A DNA stretch of 64,000 nt from Anaerobacillus alkaliphilus (lineage in GTDB: Bacteria > Bacillota > Bacilli > Bacillales > Anaerobacillaceae), in NCBI RefSeq assembly GCF_004116265.1, contig NZ_QOUX01000026.1, forward strand, positions 146,371 to 210,370, in the 5' to 3' direction. The notes under the pieces were generated by a model that saw only the letters and a program-made list of their open reading frames with translations, did no database searches and was not told the origin of the DNA. The position numbers and the translations under genes are program-made. Of the stretch, positions 18,301 through 27,500 are shown in pieces (the first letter of the stretch is position 1; each line of letters starts with the position of its first letter).

Positions 18301-21300
18301 ACTTTCTCTAATCCAACGAAGTCGTCATCTGTCGCCGTTTTTGCTTTCGCAATGGCAATTAATTCAAATAACTTCTCTAATTGCTTTTCAACTTGGCGCA
18401 CCGTTTCAACCGTAACATCCTCTACTTGAGGTAACGTTGCTAATGCTTGGTTAACCGCTTCGATTGCTAAGCGCTTGTCTTCTTCAAGTTGAGCAATTTT
18501 CTCAACCGCTGCCGATACTTTTGCTAAGCCTGAAAAATCAGCTTCTTTTACCGCAATTGATTTCGCGAATTCGACCGCTTCTTTTGCTGCAGCAATTAGT
18601 TGTCTAACCTCATTGATGTTTTCGTACGTAATCTCATCAGCCACAGGAATAAGCGCTAATTTTTCGTTTGCTGCTTGAAGTGCTGCTTGTTGATTTCCAA
18701 CTAACTCAGCTACTCTTTCTTTCACAGCTACATACTTCTCAAGATCTGTGAAGTCCGCGTCTACTGCTCCAGCTGCTTTTGCTGATTGGATCGCTAATTC
18801 AACAGCCACTAGTTTTGATTTTGCAGCATCTAATGATTGATACGTAACTTCCGCTAGTGCTGGTAGGTTTGCAATCGCTTGATTTACGATCGTGATTTCT
18901 GCTTGCATTACTGCTTGTAGTTCAGATACTTTGTCTTTTGCAGGCTGTAAGCGATCCTTACCTACAAAGTCAGCTGCTAGCGCACCTTTTGCTTTTGCTT
19001 CAGCGACTAAATCAAGCGCAACTTGAATTTTTGGTACTAGTGCTCTAAAGTTCGCTACTGTAATGTCTTTAACTTCCGGAATTTCAGCAAGTGCTTCATT
19101 TGCTCTTGCAATTGCATCCGTTTTCTCTTTCGTTAACTCAGCAACCTTTGCTTCAGCAGTTGTTAAACGAATAAGATCTTCAAAGCTACTATCCGTAGCG
19201 CCAAGCTCTTTTGCCATGTTTACTGCTGCTCTTGCTGCCGCTGTTTTTTCCGTTGCATCGACTAACGTTGCAAACGTAATCTCATCAACTAGTGGCACAA
19301 GACCAATCAGTTCATTTGCTTGTTCAATCGCTTCTTCTAATGTTGTTAATAACAAATCTACTTTTGCTTGCGCTTCAGCGATTTTTGCAAAGTGAGGGAA
19401 ATCAGCTAGTCTTGCCCCATGTTCCTTCGCTACCGCTACTTTTTCTTTTGCCGTTGCAATTAATGCCTGTACTTCTTCAACGTTTTCTGCCGTAATTTTC
19501 TCGACAGCTGGAATTGTATTGATCGCTGTATTTGCAGCTTGAATAGCTATTGCTTTTGATTCAAGCATTTCGTTTACTTTCGCTTCAAATGCTGTCAGCT
19601 TAGATAGATTTTCAAACACTGCGTCAGTCGCACCTTTTTCTTTTGCTGCTGTAACAGCTGCACGAACCGTTTGTGCTACTTCGTTCATTTCTTCAAGGTT
19701 GGCATACGTAATCTCTGTCATTGCCGGAAGATCACTGATCGCTTTGTTTGCCGCTGCAATCGCTTCAGCTTTTAAGGCTTCAAGTGCTTCTACTTTTTCC
19801 GTCACTAAGGCAATACTCTCAAAGCCTGTGATGTCAGCTTCCGTGACTCCGAACTGTTTCGCTTCCGCTACAGCAGTGACAGCTAGATCAAGTTTTGTTC
19901 TAGTATCTACTAAGTTAGCAAACGTAATTTCTTCTAAGGCAGGTATGCTAGCAATCGCTTGGTTTGCTTTGTTTAATGCTTCTGCCTTTACTTGTTGTAA
20001 ATTATCAATACGCTCTTTTAGAGCTACGATTTTCTCTAAACCAACAAAATCAGCATCAACCGCTGTTTTTGCTTTAGCCGTTGCAATTAAATCAGCAAGC
20101 GTAGCTAATTGAGCTTCTACTTCAGCAAGATTTGTGTACGTTACATCTGTCACTACAGGTAGAGATGCTAACGCCTCGTTAACAGCAACAATTGCTTGAC
20201 GTTTTTCTTCTTCAAGCTGGGCAACCTTTGCAATTGCTTGATTTAATGCTGGTAAGCCAACAAAGTGAGCGTCAGTTGCTCCTTTTGTTTTTGCTTCGGC
20301 AATCGCTGTTTTCGCCGCTTCAATTAGTTCTTTAACCGCCGCTAAGTTTGCAAATGTTACATTAGTTGGTACTATAGCAATTTTTTCATTTGCTACTTCA
20401 ATCGCCGCTGCACGTTCTGCTACTAATGCAGCTACTTTTTCTTCTAACGCTGTTAAGAGAGCAAGATTTTCAAAATCAGCATCTGTCGCATTTTTTTCTT
20501 TTGCTGTTTCGATTGCTTGCTTAGCTGCAGCAACCTTCGCTTCTGTATCAGCTAAGTTTGTAAAGTTTACATCAGCTACTACCGGTAACGCTGCAAGAGC
20601 ACCATTTGCGGCTGTGATTGCTTCACGTGTTCCTTCGTCTAACTGAGCAATTTTTGCAATTGCAGCTGTTAGTTTTGCTAAATTGGAAATGTTGTTATCT
20701 ACTGCAGCTTTTGCTTTTGCTGCTTCAACGGCTGTCTTTGCTTCTTCTACTATAGGACGTGTCGCTTCAATGTTGCTGTACGTAATCTCTGCTGGGATTA
20801 ACTCAATTTTTTCCTTGGCTACACGAACGGCCTCGTCTCTTTCAGCTAGCAACTGTTTTACCTTTGTATCTGCTGCTGTTAGTGGTGCTAATCCTTCAAT
20901 TGTTACGCCTTTATCCGCTGCCTCAGCAATTGCTTTTCTCACATCAACAAGAAGTTGTTGGACCTCTAATAAATTACTAAAAGTAATCTCATCAACAGCT
21001 GGGATTTGCGCTAATTTTGTAGTCGCAACTTCTCTAGCTGTGTTTCTTTCAGCAACTAATTGTTCTACCCGTTGGTTTGCCGCTACGACTCGCGCATAGT
21101 CTCTTACTTTTTCAATGTCCGTTTGAGTAACGCCAGCGTCTTTTGCTGCTACAATCGCATTATTGACTGCTGTTACACGAGTTTGTAACCCTTCTAAGGC
21201 AATTGCTTGAACATTGCCTGGGTTTGTTGGTAATGCACGGATCGCTTTTTGAACCTCAGTGATCGCTGACATCATCGCAGCTAATGAAGCTTCAATTTCC

Positions 21301-23954
21301 GTTAATTTCTCTAAATAATTTACTTCTTCAACAACAAAGTCGGCATTTGTTGCGCCAAACGAGATCGCTGTGTTAACGTTTCTTCTTGCCGTTTGCACAC
21401 TAGCAATATCATTAAAGCCAACCGCTGAAAGTTCAGGAAGCTTCTGAATATTTGCAATCGCAGCATCAACTGCTTGTTGCTTGATTGTGTCAAAGATTGA
21501 CTGAACACTTTCATTTGCAGCTGTGACATTGGCGTTGCTTGTTTTCTCAAATGCTTGAATTTCAGCAACCTTTTCTCCACCAATTGTTACGTTAGCCTCG
21601 GTTGAAATTTTTCCTACGCCAGCATTAACGTTTAATGTAGAAGCTGTTTTTACCGAAACTTCCGTTTCGTTTAAATTTTCACCTTTCAGAGTAACTGTGT
21701 TGTTTTGCTCTGATTGAGGAATGTTTAAGACGATGTTTTGGATTTGCGTATTTCCACTTGAGTTAACAGTTGCTGCTTTTTTCACCGTTACTTCTTGGAC
21801 ATCAGCAAAGCTACCTGTTGTGCTTACAAAGGTTACTTCACTACTTGCATTCTTTGTCTCAATCTCAATCGCTTGAGCCGCGAAGCCTGCTTTTGCCGTA
21901 ATTTTTGTTTCATCCTTTACAACAATTTTGGCATTGTTAAAGTTACCCGCTAATTCAATATCGGACTCACTTGATGAACTCGTTGGGTCTACTTCAATTC
22001 TGTCGATGACGTTAACACCGTTGGTGCTTAAACGAACACCGTTGTCATCTTTTACAATGATTGATTTGAACTGAACACCATTTAAGTGGATCGTTCCTTT
22101 TTTCCCAGAAAGAATTTCAACCTCATCAGCTTGTACATTTTCTAAAACCACAGAGCTCTGATCACCAGCATCAAGGACTAGTTTTCCTTTGATTACTAAG
22201 TTCTTAAGTGTAATCGGCTGCGTGATATCTCCTTTGATCTCTACGTTGCCCTCAATAACAGCTTCATTACCAGCTGCATCTGCTCCGTAGGTTGCACTAT
22301 CAACAGGAGTAATTAGAAAGTTAGTTGCATAAACAACATTGTTTGCAAACGGATTTTCCGCACTGTCCCACTCAACTACCGTTGGTGTTGGATCAGGATC
22401 TGGAGCAGGGATACTTGGTCCCGGATTTGGAACAAACGAACCACCAGGTTGTACACCAAATGCTTGTTTAACTTGATCGTAGTTTTTAATAACGTCTTTT
22501 GCTTGAACACCTTCAGGAAGCTTCAGTTCACCGACTGTAGATCCTTGTGAAAGGTTTAGTGTTAAAGCTGAATTTTTTACTGGTGCTAAAGTTTGAATTT
22601 TTCCATTTAAGTCAAGTGTTACTGGGTGTAAGCTCTCTACTGTTAATTGATTGATGTTACCTACCGTTTTCAACTGAAGGTCACGACGATTTTTCACCGT
22701 TAAATCAGTTATTGTTGCTTCAAGAGTCACGTTTTGTGCACGCTCAGCAACTGTAACACTTGGAAGTACAACTGATTGATCAGCTTTCAGTGTAGCGTCT
22801 GTTTGGACTTCTAAAGCTTTTACGGTTGTTGTACCTTGGAAGTTTACAGCTAAGCCTTTATTATTAATTTTTATATTTGTAAGAGTTGAGTTTTTGAATG
22901 TTACATTGTTTGCAGTTGTATTAGCTGCTGATACGAGTCCTGCAGTACTTGTTAGAGCTGTCGCACCTTTCACTTCAACTTGATCAAACGTAATAGTACC
23001 GCTAGCTTTCTCAGAAACTTCTAAGTTCCCCGTTACCGTTAGATTTTTCACGGTTACATTAGAAGCCGATACCTTGACGTTCCCTGTTAAAGAGAAACCT
23101 TTTCCGTCAAATACTTTTGACGCTGTTGCTAGCTCTAAATATGTAATCCCAGTGATTTCGTTATTGCTTGTTTGAAAGTTAATCTTTGAACCTATTAAAC
23201 TCTCTTTGTTACTAGTAAACAAGTCCTGTAAGTTACTAGAAAGTGTGTATGTCATTCCTTCAATCGTCACACTACTCTCGTTAATCGCTTCAACCGTTTT
23301 CCCTTGTGCGTCTAGTGATAAAGAGCGAGTAATAAACACAGCAAAATCAGCTCGGTTTACTGCAGTCTTAGGTCTAAAACTACCATCTCCATAACCGATC
23401 GTAATGCCATTTTGATAAAGAATTTTCACATTCTCTTTGTGGGATGCAGAAACCTTGTCTAAATCTGTCAACTTTATTTCCACACCAGCTTGAGCTTTTA
23501 AATTAAAAGCACGAACTAGGATTGTTGCCATTTCTTCGCGAGTTAAAGACGTTTTTGGGTTAAAGTTCCCATTATGATCACCTAAAAAAATACCTGCATC
23601 TTTAAGTGCAGATACTGCGCCAAAATAAGAGCTTGTTTTTGGTACATCTTTGAAATATTGCTCACTCGTAGTTGAAGACTGTAATTCTAAAGATCTTACT
23701 AGTAATGCAGCAGCGTGCTCACGAAGTAGCTCTTGCTGCGGACGAAAAGTCCCATCTGGAAATCCTTTCACAATCCCCTTTGCAACTAAATGACTAATTG
23801 CCTCTTTCGCGTAGTGATTGCTAGAAACATCTTTAAATACTACATCGGCAGATACCGGTGCTTGTCCAGCAAGACCTGCAATAGCAACTGTTGTTACCGC
23901 AGAACTCGCAATTAACTTTCTGTAAAAATCAATTTTCTTTTTTCTCAATCCCAC
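12312..23954 (-). CDS. Giant SLH-anchored surface protein with two helical-repeat arrays (3,880 residues)
   Basis: The protein starts with a signal peptide (about 1-36), followed by three SLH domains (about 37-215; G-F-P-D-G-T-F-R-P, G-D-H-N-G-N-F-N-P, G-Y-G-D-G-S-F-R-P). A beta-rich region of about 290 residues, absent from its paralogue, comes next, then a Pro/Asp linker (about 505-525) and a second beta-rich region (about 525-820). Twenty consecutive helical repeats of about 72 residues follow (827-2257; core A-N-x-A-I-x-x-L-P-x-V-x-x-I-T and A-K-x-K-G-A-x-x-x-D-F). About 21 repeats of 62-78 residues fill 2266-3680 (core I-N-x-N-P-x-x-F-x-F-x-x-L with Y-R-x-A-I and L-T). A Pro-rich linker and beta/helical C-terminal domain end it. 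It is probably an extended wall-bound filament. Start GTG 23954; TTG 23948 is the alternative matching the paralogue. Confidence 0.93.
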   Translation of the reverse strand: MGLRKKKIDFYRKLIASSAVTTVAIAGLAGQAPVSADVVFKDVSSNHYAKEAISHLVAKGIVKGFPDGTFRPQQELLREHAAALLVRSLELQSSTTSEQYFKDVPKTSSYFGAVSALKDAGIFLGDHNGNFNPKTSLTREEMATILVRAFNLKAQAGVEIKLTDLDKVSASHKENVKILYQNGITIGYGDGSFRPKTAVNRADFAVFITRSLSLDAQGKTVEAINESSVTIEGMTYTLSSNLQDLFTSNKESLIGSKINFQTSNNEITGITYLELATASKVFDGKGFSLTGNVKVSASNVTVKNLTVTGNLEVSEKASGTITFDQVEVKGATALTSTAGLVSAANTTANNVTFKNSTLTNIKINNKGLAVNFQGTTTVKALEVQTDATLKADQSVVLPSVTVAERAQNVTLEATITDLTVKNRRDLQLKTVGNINQLTVESLHPVTLDLNGKIQTLAPVKNSALTLNLSQGSTVGELKLPEGVQAKDVIKNYDQVKQAFGVQPGGSFVPNPGPSIPAPDPDPTPTVVEWDSAENPFANNVVYATNFLITPVDSATYGADAAGNEAVIEGNVEIKGDITQPITLKNLVIKGKLVLDAGDQSSVVLENVQADEVEILSGKKGTIHLNGVQFKSIIVKDDNGVRLSTNGVNVIDRIEVDPTSSSSESDIELAGNFNNAKIVVKDETKITAKAGFAAQAIEIETKNASSEVTFVSTTGSFADVQEVTVKKAATVNSSGNTQIQNIVLNIPQSEQNNTVTLKGENLNETEVSVKTASTLNVNAGVGKISTEANVTIGGEKVAEIQAFEKTSNANVTAANESVQSIFDTIKQQAVDAAIANIQKLPELSAVGFNDIASVQTARRNVNTAISFGATNADFVVEEVNYLEKLTEIEASLAAMMSAITEVQKAIRALPTNPGNVQAIALEGLQTRVTAVNNAIVAAKDAGVTQTDIEKVRDYARVVAANQRVEQLVAERNTAREVATTKLAQIPAVDEITFSNLLEVQQLLVDVRKAIAEAADKGVTIEGLAPLTAADTKVKQLLAERDEAVRVAKEKIELIPAEITYSNIEATRPIVEEAKTAVEAAKAKAAVDNNISNLAKLTAAIAKIAQLDEGTREAITAANGALAALPVVADVNFTNLADTEAKVAAAKQAIETAKEKNATDADFENLALLTALEEKVAALVAERAAAIEVANEKIAIVPTNVTFANLAAVKELIEAAKTAIAEAKTKGATDAHFVGLPALNQAIAKVAQLEEEKRQAIVAVNEALASLPVVTDVTYTNLAEVEAQLATLADLIATAKAKTAVDADFVGLEKIVALKERIDNLQQVKAEALNKANQAIASIPALEEITFANLVDTRTKLDLAVTAVAEAKQFGVTEADITGFESIALVTEKVEALEALKAEAIAAANKAISDLPAMTEITYANLEEMNEVAQTVRAAVTAAKEKGATDAVFENLSKLTAFEAKVNEMLESKAIAIQAANTAINTIPAVEKITAENVEEVQALIATAKEKVAVAKEHGARLADFPHFAKIAEAQAKVDLLLTTLEEAIEQANELIGLVPLVDEITFATLVDATEKTAAARAAVNMAKELGATDSSFEDLIRLTTAEAKVAELTKEKTDAIARANEALAEIPEVKDITVANFRALVPKIQVALDLVAEAKAKGALAADFVGKDRLQPAKDKVSELQAVMQAEITIVNQAIANLPALAEVTYQSLDAAKSKLVAVELAIQSAKAAGAVDADFTDLEKYVAVKERVAELVGNQQAALQAANEKLALIPVADEITYENINEVRQLIAAAKEAVEFAKSIAVKEADFSGLAKVSAAVEKIAQLEEDKRLAIEAVNQALATLPQVEDVTVETVRQVEKQLEKLFELIAIAKAKTATDDDFVGLEKVAPLQDRIEEINIQKLEAIEAANAALAEILAASEITVANFRAVSDKIKQAESLITDAKAKGAVEADFVGLDVLAAAKEAVAVFFEDLYGNIVLVNLLISELPAVTEINYENLAAVKERVEFLEGAIERAIAVGAYESEFENLAAFTAVQAKVKQLVEAKSAAIKIANEKITLVPIQSLITPQNLADTKAKLVAAQQAVADARTKGAVDGDFVGISKLALAEAKIQEIEAAQVEALAKANEALANLPLASEVNEGNLQEVRMKVSLAQNLVKQARDLGVAETQLVGLDKLAAVLERLEEFGLSLEEALAHANELLVELKDFGTVTSENAAEAQVVYLTAYLAVQEAFSLGVQASDFDQEGYERYLALEAELESFKPARPRHADPISSLAEIVRNPEGFDYYHLQTAVNDRVEPALLEEYRQEIIEFLKGDEELTLAILKGLVQIVHERGTTNGQEALDVINDDIANLTYSLLSTLVWTYEENFENARDLLAAAKAAKQGSLSRNEVITIVQDSTHAYAVEQVLTNPEFTINNLSWAVGYREHVQFYPTYFEKYKQAIRDALANGLLTQPELRQLIIGVNEAAEKEKLAAINGNLPAMTPDVFEPLVYVNNWMFPLFLDALVKLKAEVQRDLTAHDLNQVYNSISRVSALDALNNNPETIDYYALQQIGINELVFVRFAEYRQALVEARKDGVLTIEAIQVVILTVNSQSLASAVERINNNCSNFSFTDLQEVVSWAKAANLARYREAMTNRFSDMTLTRPLIEEVVGSVDRFVALETINLTPTNVSFELLRDALAFRTRDGNHTFFSYYRDATVRSELVSYYQEAINKAAKPFTIDTLADLVIETNNNIQETMLDQINKKPAEVTYQMLQIAGIYSARQEYLNAYRVALVEAVNASEVPLTKQEIENVVRAINQTQALARINANPLTFSISDLFSAINVYADQNLLSYYQQEINQRRTQKGANLTKQEVEAAVNVVNNNIRAIALEIVNDETETVSFEWLNRAAHNVRQQFMSQYRQALVERKSTLGWLTEQAVQQIIMSVNNTEMAKYINANAHFTYDDLWYVAQGYNIQRNLFNAYHEAITSHENYGSLTVEQITTIIQTVNGQSRLAAINNHPEDLTLQQLNQALNWLPIIREENFNAYKAAIIDRLINQEKPFTTVKELENLVVSINESLFTEALAEINDNPSGFSFEALTKLGLHVHLLEERLQYYRQVIAEKRTDKGTALTLNEIENAINEANQLAAELMELEALAHINANPDTFTFETLRKIRAYVVEDRLEYYRQAIKEKIAEKGGHLTIHEMYQAINRGNQLYTEDLQNIAAAEINANPDTFTFVTLLHFQWDVSVYEERLGHYRSEVKKKLEQLNRHLTVAEIVSVLHDANQSFYRAQVEAALKEINDKPTSFTFSALHLLVGVSHDREDRLPEYRQAIAAWHTKNGNLTHADVQRVVWDTNRDLSLAYINANPETFTMRHLEEVLNRGNVHSYSEFLNAYRVAIKLAHDNAEGKKLTVEDISRIVDGINKHEALQAVINNRTGFEDWELAQVIGWDLVKYHNLQDYRQAVTAFIEENGSITVEELTNLVQEVNESKLLAVINDNPLNVDVYTLRELFKYDYDHVYDFILWKNEEEYRKQLNDHYNTHGNLTKAQVEQIVIKVNEEVEAREVAEKLAVIVNNPTQFHWYQLEDLVGYKNLLDIYRAIDEYRTAINIRVQAGDELTKEDIIEIVLGVNDRMITTFLTKITEDLNELDLYELEVIINYKQVDYTYVNYNNHNLYKQRIQELIDSGEGLTVAKLRQVVQVVNHPPVHPPTAPPVSPVPTPEEVLVELELELEKYEDMATIAVGQEGDITNLIIRLKDGVEVNDTITLQVTGEQLHSNYLTVSETTNSVYLGNTNSISHSVTERVTLTFTKADQSVSKTIYVTIKVEEQTQNLEQSIKNLMKTVEGLFISEDELQPWVSFEVVDKLMKEVDAYIAQFPELEETDKLLDRAYEILRNGETKN
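13550..14775 (-). repeat. Six-repeat expansion of the second repeat family, first giant protein only
   Basis: Repeats B13-B18, several with near-identical I-N-A-N-P-D-T-F-T-F openings, interrupt an otherwise one-to-one match between the two giant proteins: B12 and B19 flank the block here but are adjacent in the paralogue. Boundaries are approximate. Confidence 0.6.
17824..18690 (-). repeat. Four-repeat block present only in the first giant protein
   Basis: Repeats A14-A17 of the 72-residue array have no counterpart in the paralogue, where repeat A13 is followed by a hybrid whose start resembles A14 and whose remainder matches A18. A14-A15 most resemble A6-A7, and A16-A17 resemble A12-A13, which points to segmental duplication. 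Boundaries are approximate. Confidence 0.65.
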
Positions 23955-24017
23955 TCACACTCCTTCATGTAGGGCACTTAATTACGCCACGGTTAAATAA
24001 ATATGTCATTTGAATAG

Positions 24018-24098
24018 GTGAATATTACTACTTTTTTAACTTTTTATGTAAATAAATTTACTAGTTTAAAAAACAAAGTAATAAAGTATAGTTTCACA
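24018..24098 (-). promoter_or_regulatory. Shared upstream boxes, separated form
   Basis: GTGAATATTACTAC (24018-24031, plus strand) and ATAGTTTCACA (24088-24098) are exact copies of the two halves of the motif at 9329-9353. A degenerate pair occurs upstream of the second giant gene (GTGAAAACTACTA at 34652-34664 and TCTCACAC at 34716-34723). The boxes lie downstream of the promoter, in the 5' leader. Confidence 0.45.
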
Positions 24099-24105
24099 CT
24101 TTACT

Positions 24106-24134
24106 ATCATAAAATTTTTCCAAAATACTGTCAA
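24106..24134 (-). promoter_or_regulatory. Sigma-A promoter of the first giant SLH gene
   Basis: The minus strand reads TTGACA, 17 bases, TATGAT. The -35 is perfect. Transcription would begin about 150 bases upstream of the start codon, leaving a long leader. Confidence 0.7.
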
Positions 24135-24188
24135 TAATTATCAGTAAATTCAATTGTTGGGAATATATGAAGATATATGTAAAGTTTC

Positions 24189-24413
24189 CTAAGGTGTCAG
24201 ACACCGTTCGTGGACATTCTTGTGCAAATGTCCATCGGTGGAGGACGTTTTTTTGTTTGGATCATAAATTTCGATTTTCGACTGTAAATTAGTCATTTCG
24301 GACTGTAAGTTCTCGAGTTTGGACTGTAAATGAGCAATTTTGGACTGAAAACTATAAATTAGCTCTACGGAGAACCCTACGAAAGTAGCAAAACTGCAAA
24401 TATAGATGTCCAA
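24189..24413 (-). repeat. Heptad-repeat segment (21-bp tandem), doubtful 74-residue ORF
   Basis: Four tandem 21-base units, each with an ACAGTCCAAA-like core, occupy about 24283-24366. In the minus frame they translate as heptads (L-Q-S-K-L-E-N-L-Q-S) that could form a coiled coil. The frame continues through the REP-like palindrome and has no good RBS. I treat this as a dispersed repeat rather than a confirmed gene. It lies directly in front of the giant gene's promoter region and behind the second giant gene's terminator. Confidence 0.5.
24193..24205. repeat. REP-like palindrome GGTGTCAGACACC
   Basis: A 13-base palindrome followed by GTTCGTGGACAT. The motif recurs at 57537-57549 as GGTGCCTGGCACC followed by CTTCGTGGACAT. 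A further GGACAT/ATGTCC stem follows here. Confidence 0.7.
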
Positions 24414-24439
24414 CAGCTATTTTCATAAACTAAAAATGA

Positions 24440-24497
24440 AAAAAGGGGCTTACCCTAGATTTTCAATTGAAATCTACTAAGGTAAGACCCTTTTTTA
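24440..24497 (-). terminator. Terminator of the second giant SLH gene
   Basis: The minus strand has AAGGGTCTTACC pairing with GGTAAGCCCCTT, with an inner AGATTTCAATTGAAAATCT palindrome, followed by TTTTTTCATTTTT. It is closely related to the terminator at 12228-12294. Confidence 0.85.
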
Positions 24498-24509
24498 TTG
24501 TTTTAATGC

Positions 24510-27500
24510 TTAGTTGTTTGCAAGAATTAAAATCTCATAGGCACGGTCAAGTAATTTCTCCGTTGCCGCCAATTCAGGGAAAGCTGCAATCAATCGATCT
24601 AGCTCGTCCATTTGCTTTTTCACTACTTCAAGCGATACCCATGGTTGAAGTTCATTGTCGGAAATGAAAAATCCTTCAACATACTTCATCATGTTTTTGA
24701 CATACTGTGCTAGTTCTTGTGATTGGTCTTCAGCTTTAATTGTTACGTAAATTGTCTTGCTTACTGATTGACCTTCTTTTGAAAACGTTAATGTCAGTCG
24801 CTCTGTTAGCGAATGAGATATGCTACTCGTATTTTCGAGATATACGATATTCGTTGCTTCAGTAACTGTTAGATAGTCAGATTGTAACTGCTCTCCAGTC
24901 ACTTGCAACGTAATTGTGTTGTTCACTTCCACACCGTCACGAAGTCTTATGACAAGATCTGTGATGTCTCCAAGTTGCGTAACAGCTACTGTTGCTGTGT
25001 CCTCGTATTTATCTAATTCAAGGTTTAGTTCCGCATGAATTTGAGCTGCTGAAGTCAACACTGTTTCTTCGGTAAACTTTAAAGTTGCAAAATTACTTGC
25101 TGGCATTGTACCGGTCTCACTATAACGAACATAGACCGTTTGATCACCATCAAATAATGGCGGGCTAGCCGGATCATACGCTACCCAAGAACCGTTAAGG
25201 TGAATTGCATATTCCATCGTTCCGTCAGCGCCAACAATTGTATTATTCTTGTCATCTGCAGTTACCTGTGGAGCTGCAGGTAAAATCGTAATAGAATGTC
25301 TATTCTCTAGATACTCAATATCATCACCAATCGTTACCTTCACGAAGTACTTTCCAGGAGGGAATTTCCCATTTGATGGTCTTAGGTGAATATTGATTAC
25401 TCCGGTTTGATTCATTAATGCTTGACTCACTACTGGAAATTCAAGCGATGTCCCATCTAAATTGATAAGCTCAACTTTTACTTCTTCGCCACTTTGAATT
25501 TCTGAAGTCGTTACGGTTACAGATATTAACTCATTATGGCTGTTATAAGCAGTAGTGACGCCTCGTACTGCACGGAATGGCTCAAGAATTTGTACAGGTA
25601 TTGTGCGAAGTGATAAGTTTCCATTGTTATCAACAGCATAACCAATGTATTCTCCACTCTCCAACCCTGCTGTATTGAGCGTGATCCAATTGTGAGGATT
25701 CGTTTGTGAAATACCTTTGCCCTCGTTCACTAAATCCTTAAGATCTTGTTCACTCGTAATATTTACATTTGCTTCACTACGAATGAAGTAAAATACCCCT
25801 GCTCTTGTAGTAGATACAGTTATTGAATCACCTTTCATTATTGGCACATTCGTATAAATCGTTGCACGGAATCTATCATGGTGGTTTACGTAAGTAACAA
25901 TATCCATTAAGTCTTGAACAGTAAGAGATCCTTGTTTCTTAATTGTATCAGTAATGACAACTCGATATTGTTGCTCATGCTCGGACGTTAACCAGACAAA
26001 GTGCTCATTTTCTAAAGCATCTTCAATGTCCCTGTATGTGATAATTCCATCATTCTTATTAATTTTTGCTAATGCATTGACCTTTATCTGTTGGTCTACC
26101 TCACGCATAATCTCATAAACTTGATGTTCCTGAACAGGTGCAACTTGCGTAATTTGATCACCAATGGCTTTGCGGTACATCTCAAAACGCTCTTCTTTAA
26201 AGTAACCAACTAGAGTAATAAGGTTTTGTCTTGTAAATGTATACGGATTATTATTAATGACCATGATACGCTCTTGGTGAATTAATTGATTAACGTGATG
26301 TATCAGGTCGATTAATTGTTGCTGTGTCAACGGTCCTTGTTTTTCAATCGCTGCCGCAACCTCTTGGCGATAACGATTTAAATGTTGATCCCAACCAAAC
26401 CAGCCGATCACTTCATTTAATTGTTCGATTGTAAAACCTGTTGGGTTGTTGTTAATTGGTGCTAGTTTCGCATCAATAATTCCCTTTTCAACTGCAATCA
26501 CAATCTCGCGAATGTCACTAGCTGTTAACGTTTCACCTGCTTTAACTCGTTTAGATATTTCCGCTTGGTATAAAGCGTGATTACTATGCTTCACTTCGAT
26601 GTATTCTTGTTGATAGTTCACTAATTCGATTAAGTTTTGAAAACTAATCGTAGCTTGATTACTATTGATTAGGTCTAAAAAGCCTTTAAGAGTACTATCA
26701 TTTACTCCTCGAACAATTGTTAAGATCGACTCTTTTGTTAGATCCTGACCATTATTTTTTTCACGAATTAACTCAGCACGATATTTATCTAGAATTCCAT
26801 TGGTATGTTGTAACATATTTTCATAGCCAATTAAATGACCTAGATCGCCGTAGGTAAATCCTTCTAGATTAGTTGCAATTATCGCTAATCTTTCAGCAGT
26901 ATTGCGATCTTCAATTTCTTTATTAACTTGTAGAATGATCTCTTCTACCTTCTCTTTGGTTAGGACGACACCACCGTTTACTGCCTCATTGAACTTTTGA
27001 CGATAGTCATTCATGTTTTGCCACAAGATGAATTCCCATGGTCTATCGTAACCTCGGAATAGATTGAACAGAGTCTGCTCTGATACATTTAAAGGCTTCT
27101 CATTAATCTCCTTGAGAAAATCACGATCATTTATTTTTGTCACTAGTTCAATGAGTTGATCTAGTGTTTCAAAAGGGATGCCTTGATTTTTCACACGGTC
27201 GATCATTGCCTCTATATATGCAGGGAAGTTTTCACTTCTATAAAGCGCCCAACCTACTAACTGACCTAACTGATATGATGTCAGCCTTTCTGGATGTTTA
27301 TTAATTTCTAGTAATCCGTTTCTGACATTTATTTCTCGAACGATAGCCACAACTTGAGTGACCGTTAAGGTGCCATAATTTTCATTAGAAATAATCGCCG
27401 AGTGATATTCATTAAAATACTCACGTTCTACGTTCGTCTCAATGGCTACCAAGAAAAGATCATCTAACGTAAAGCGATCAGTTGAATTGATGTAACGAAG

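Noticed and set aside
19063..21099. Several plus-strand ORFs of 60-140 codons opposite the helical repeats of the giant genes.
   Set aside because: They recur with the repeat period, are Ser/Ala-rich and have no RBS; they are shadows of the repetitive coding strand.
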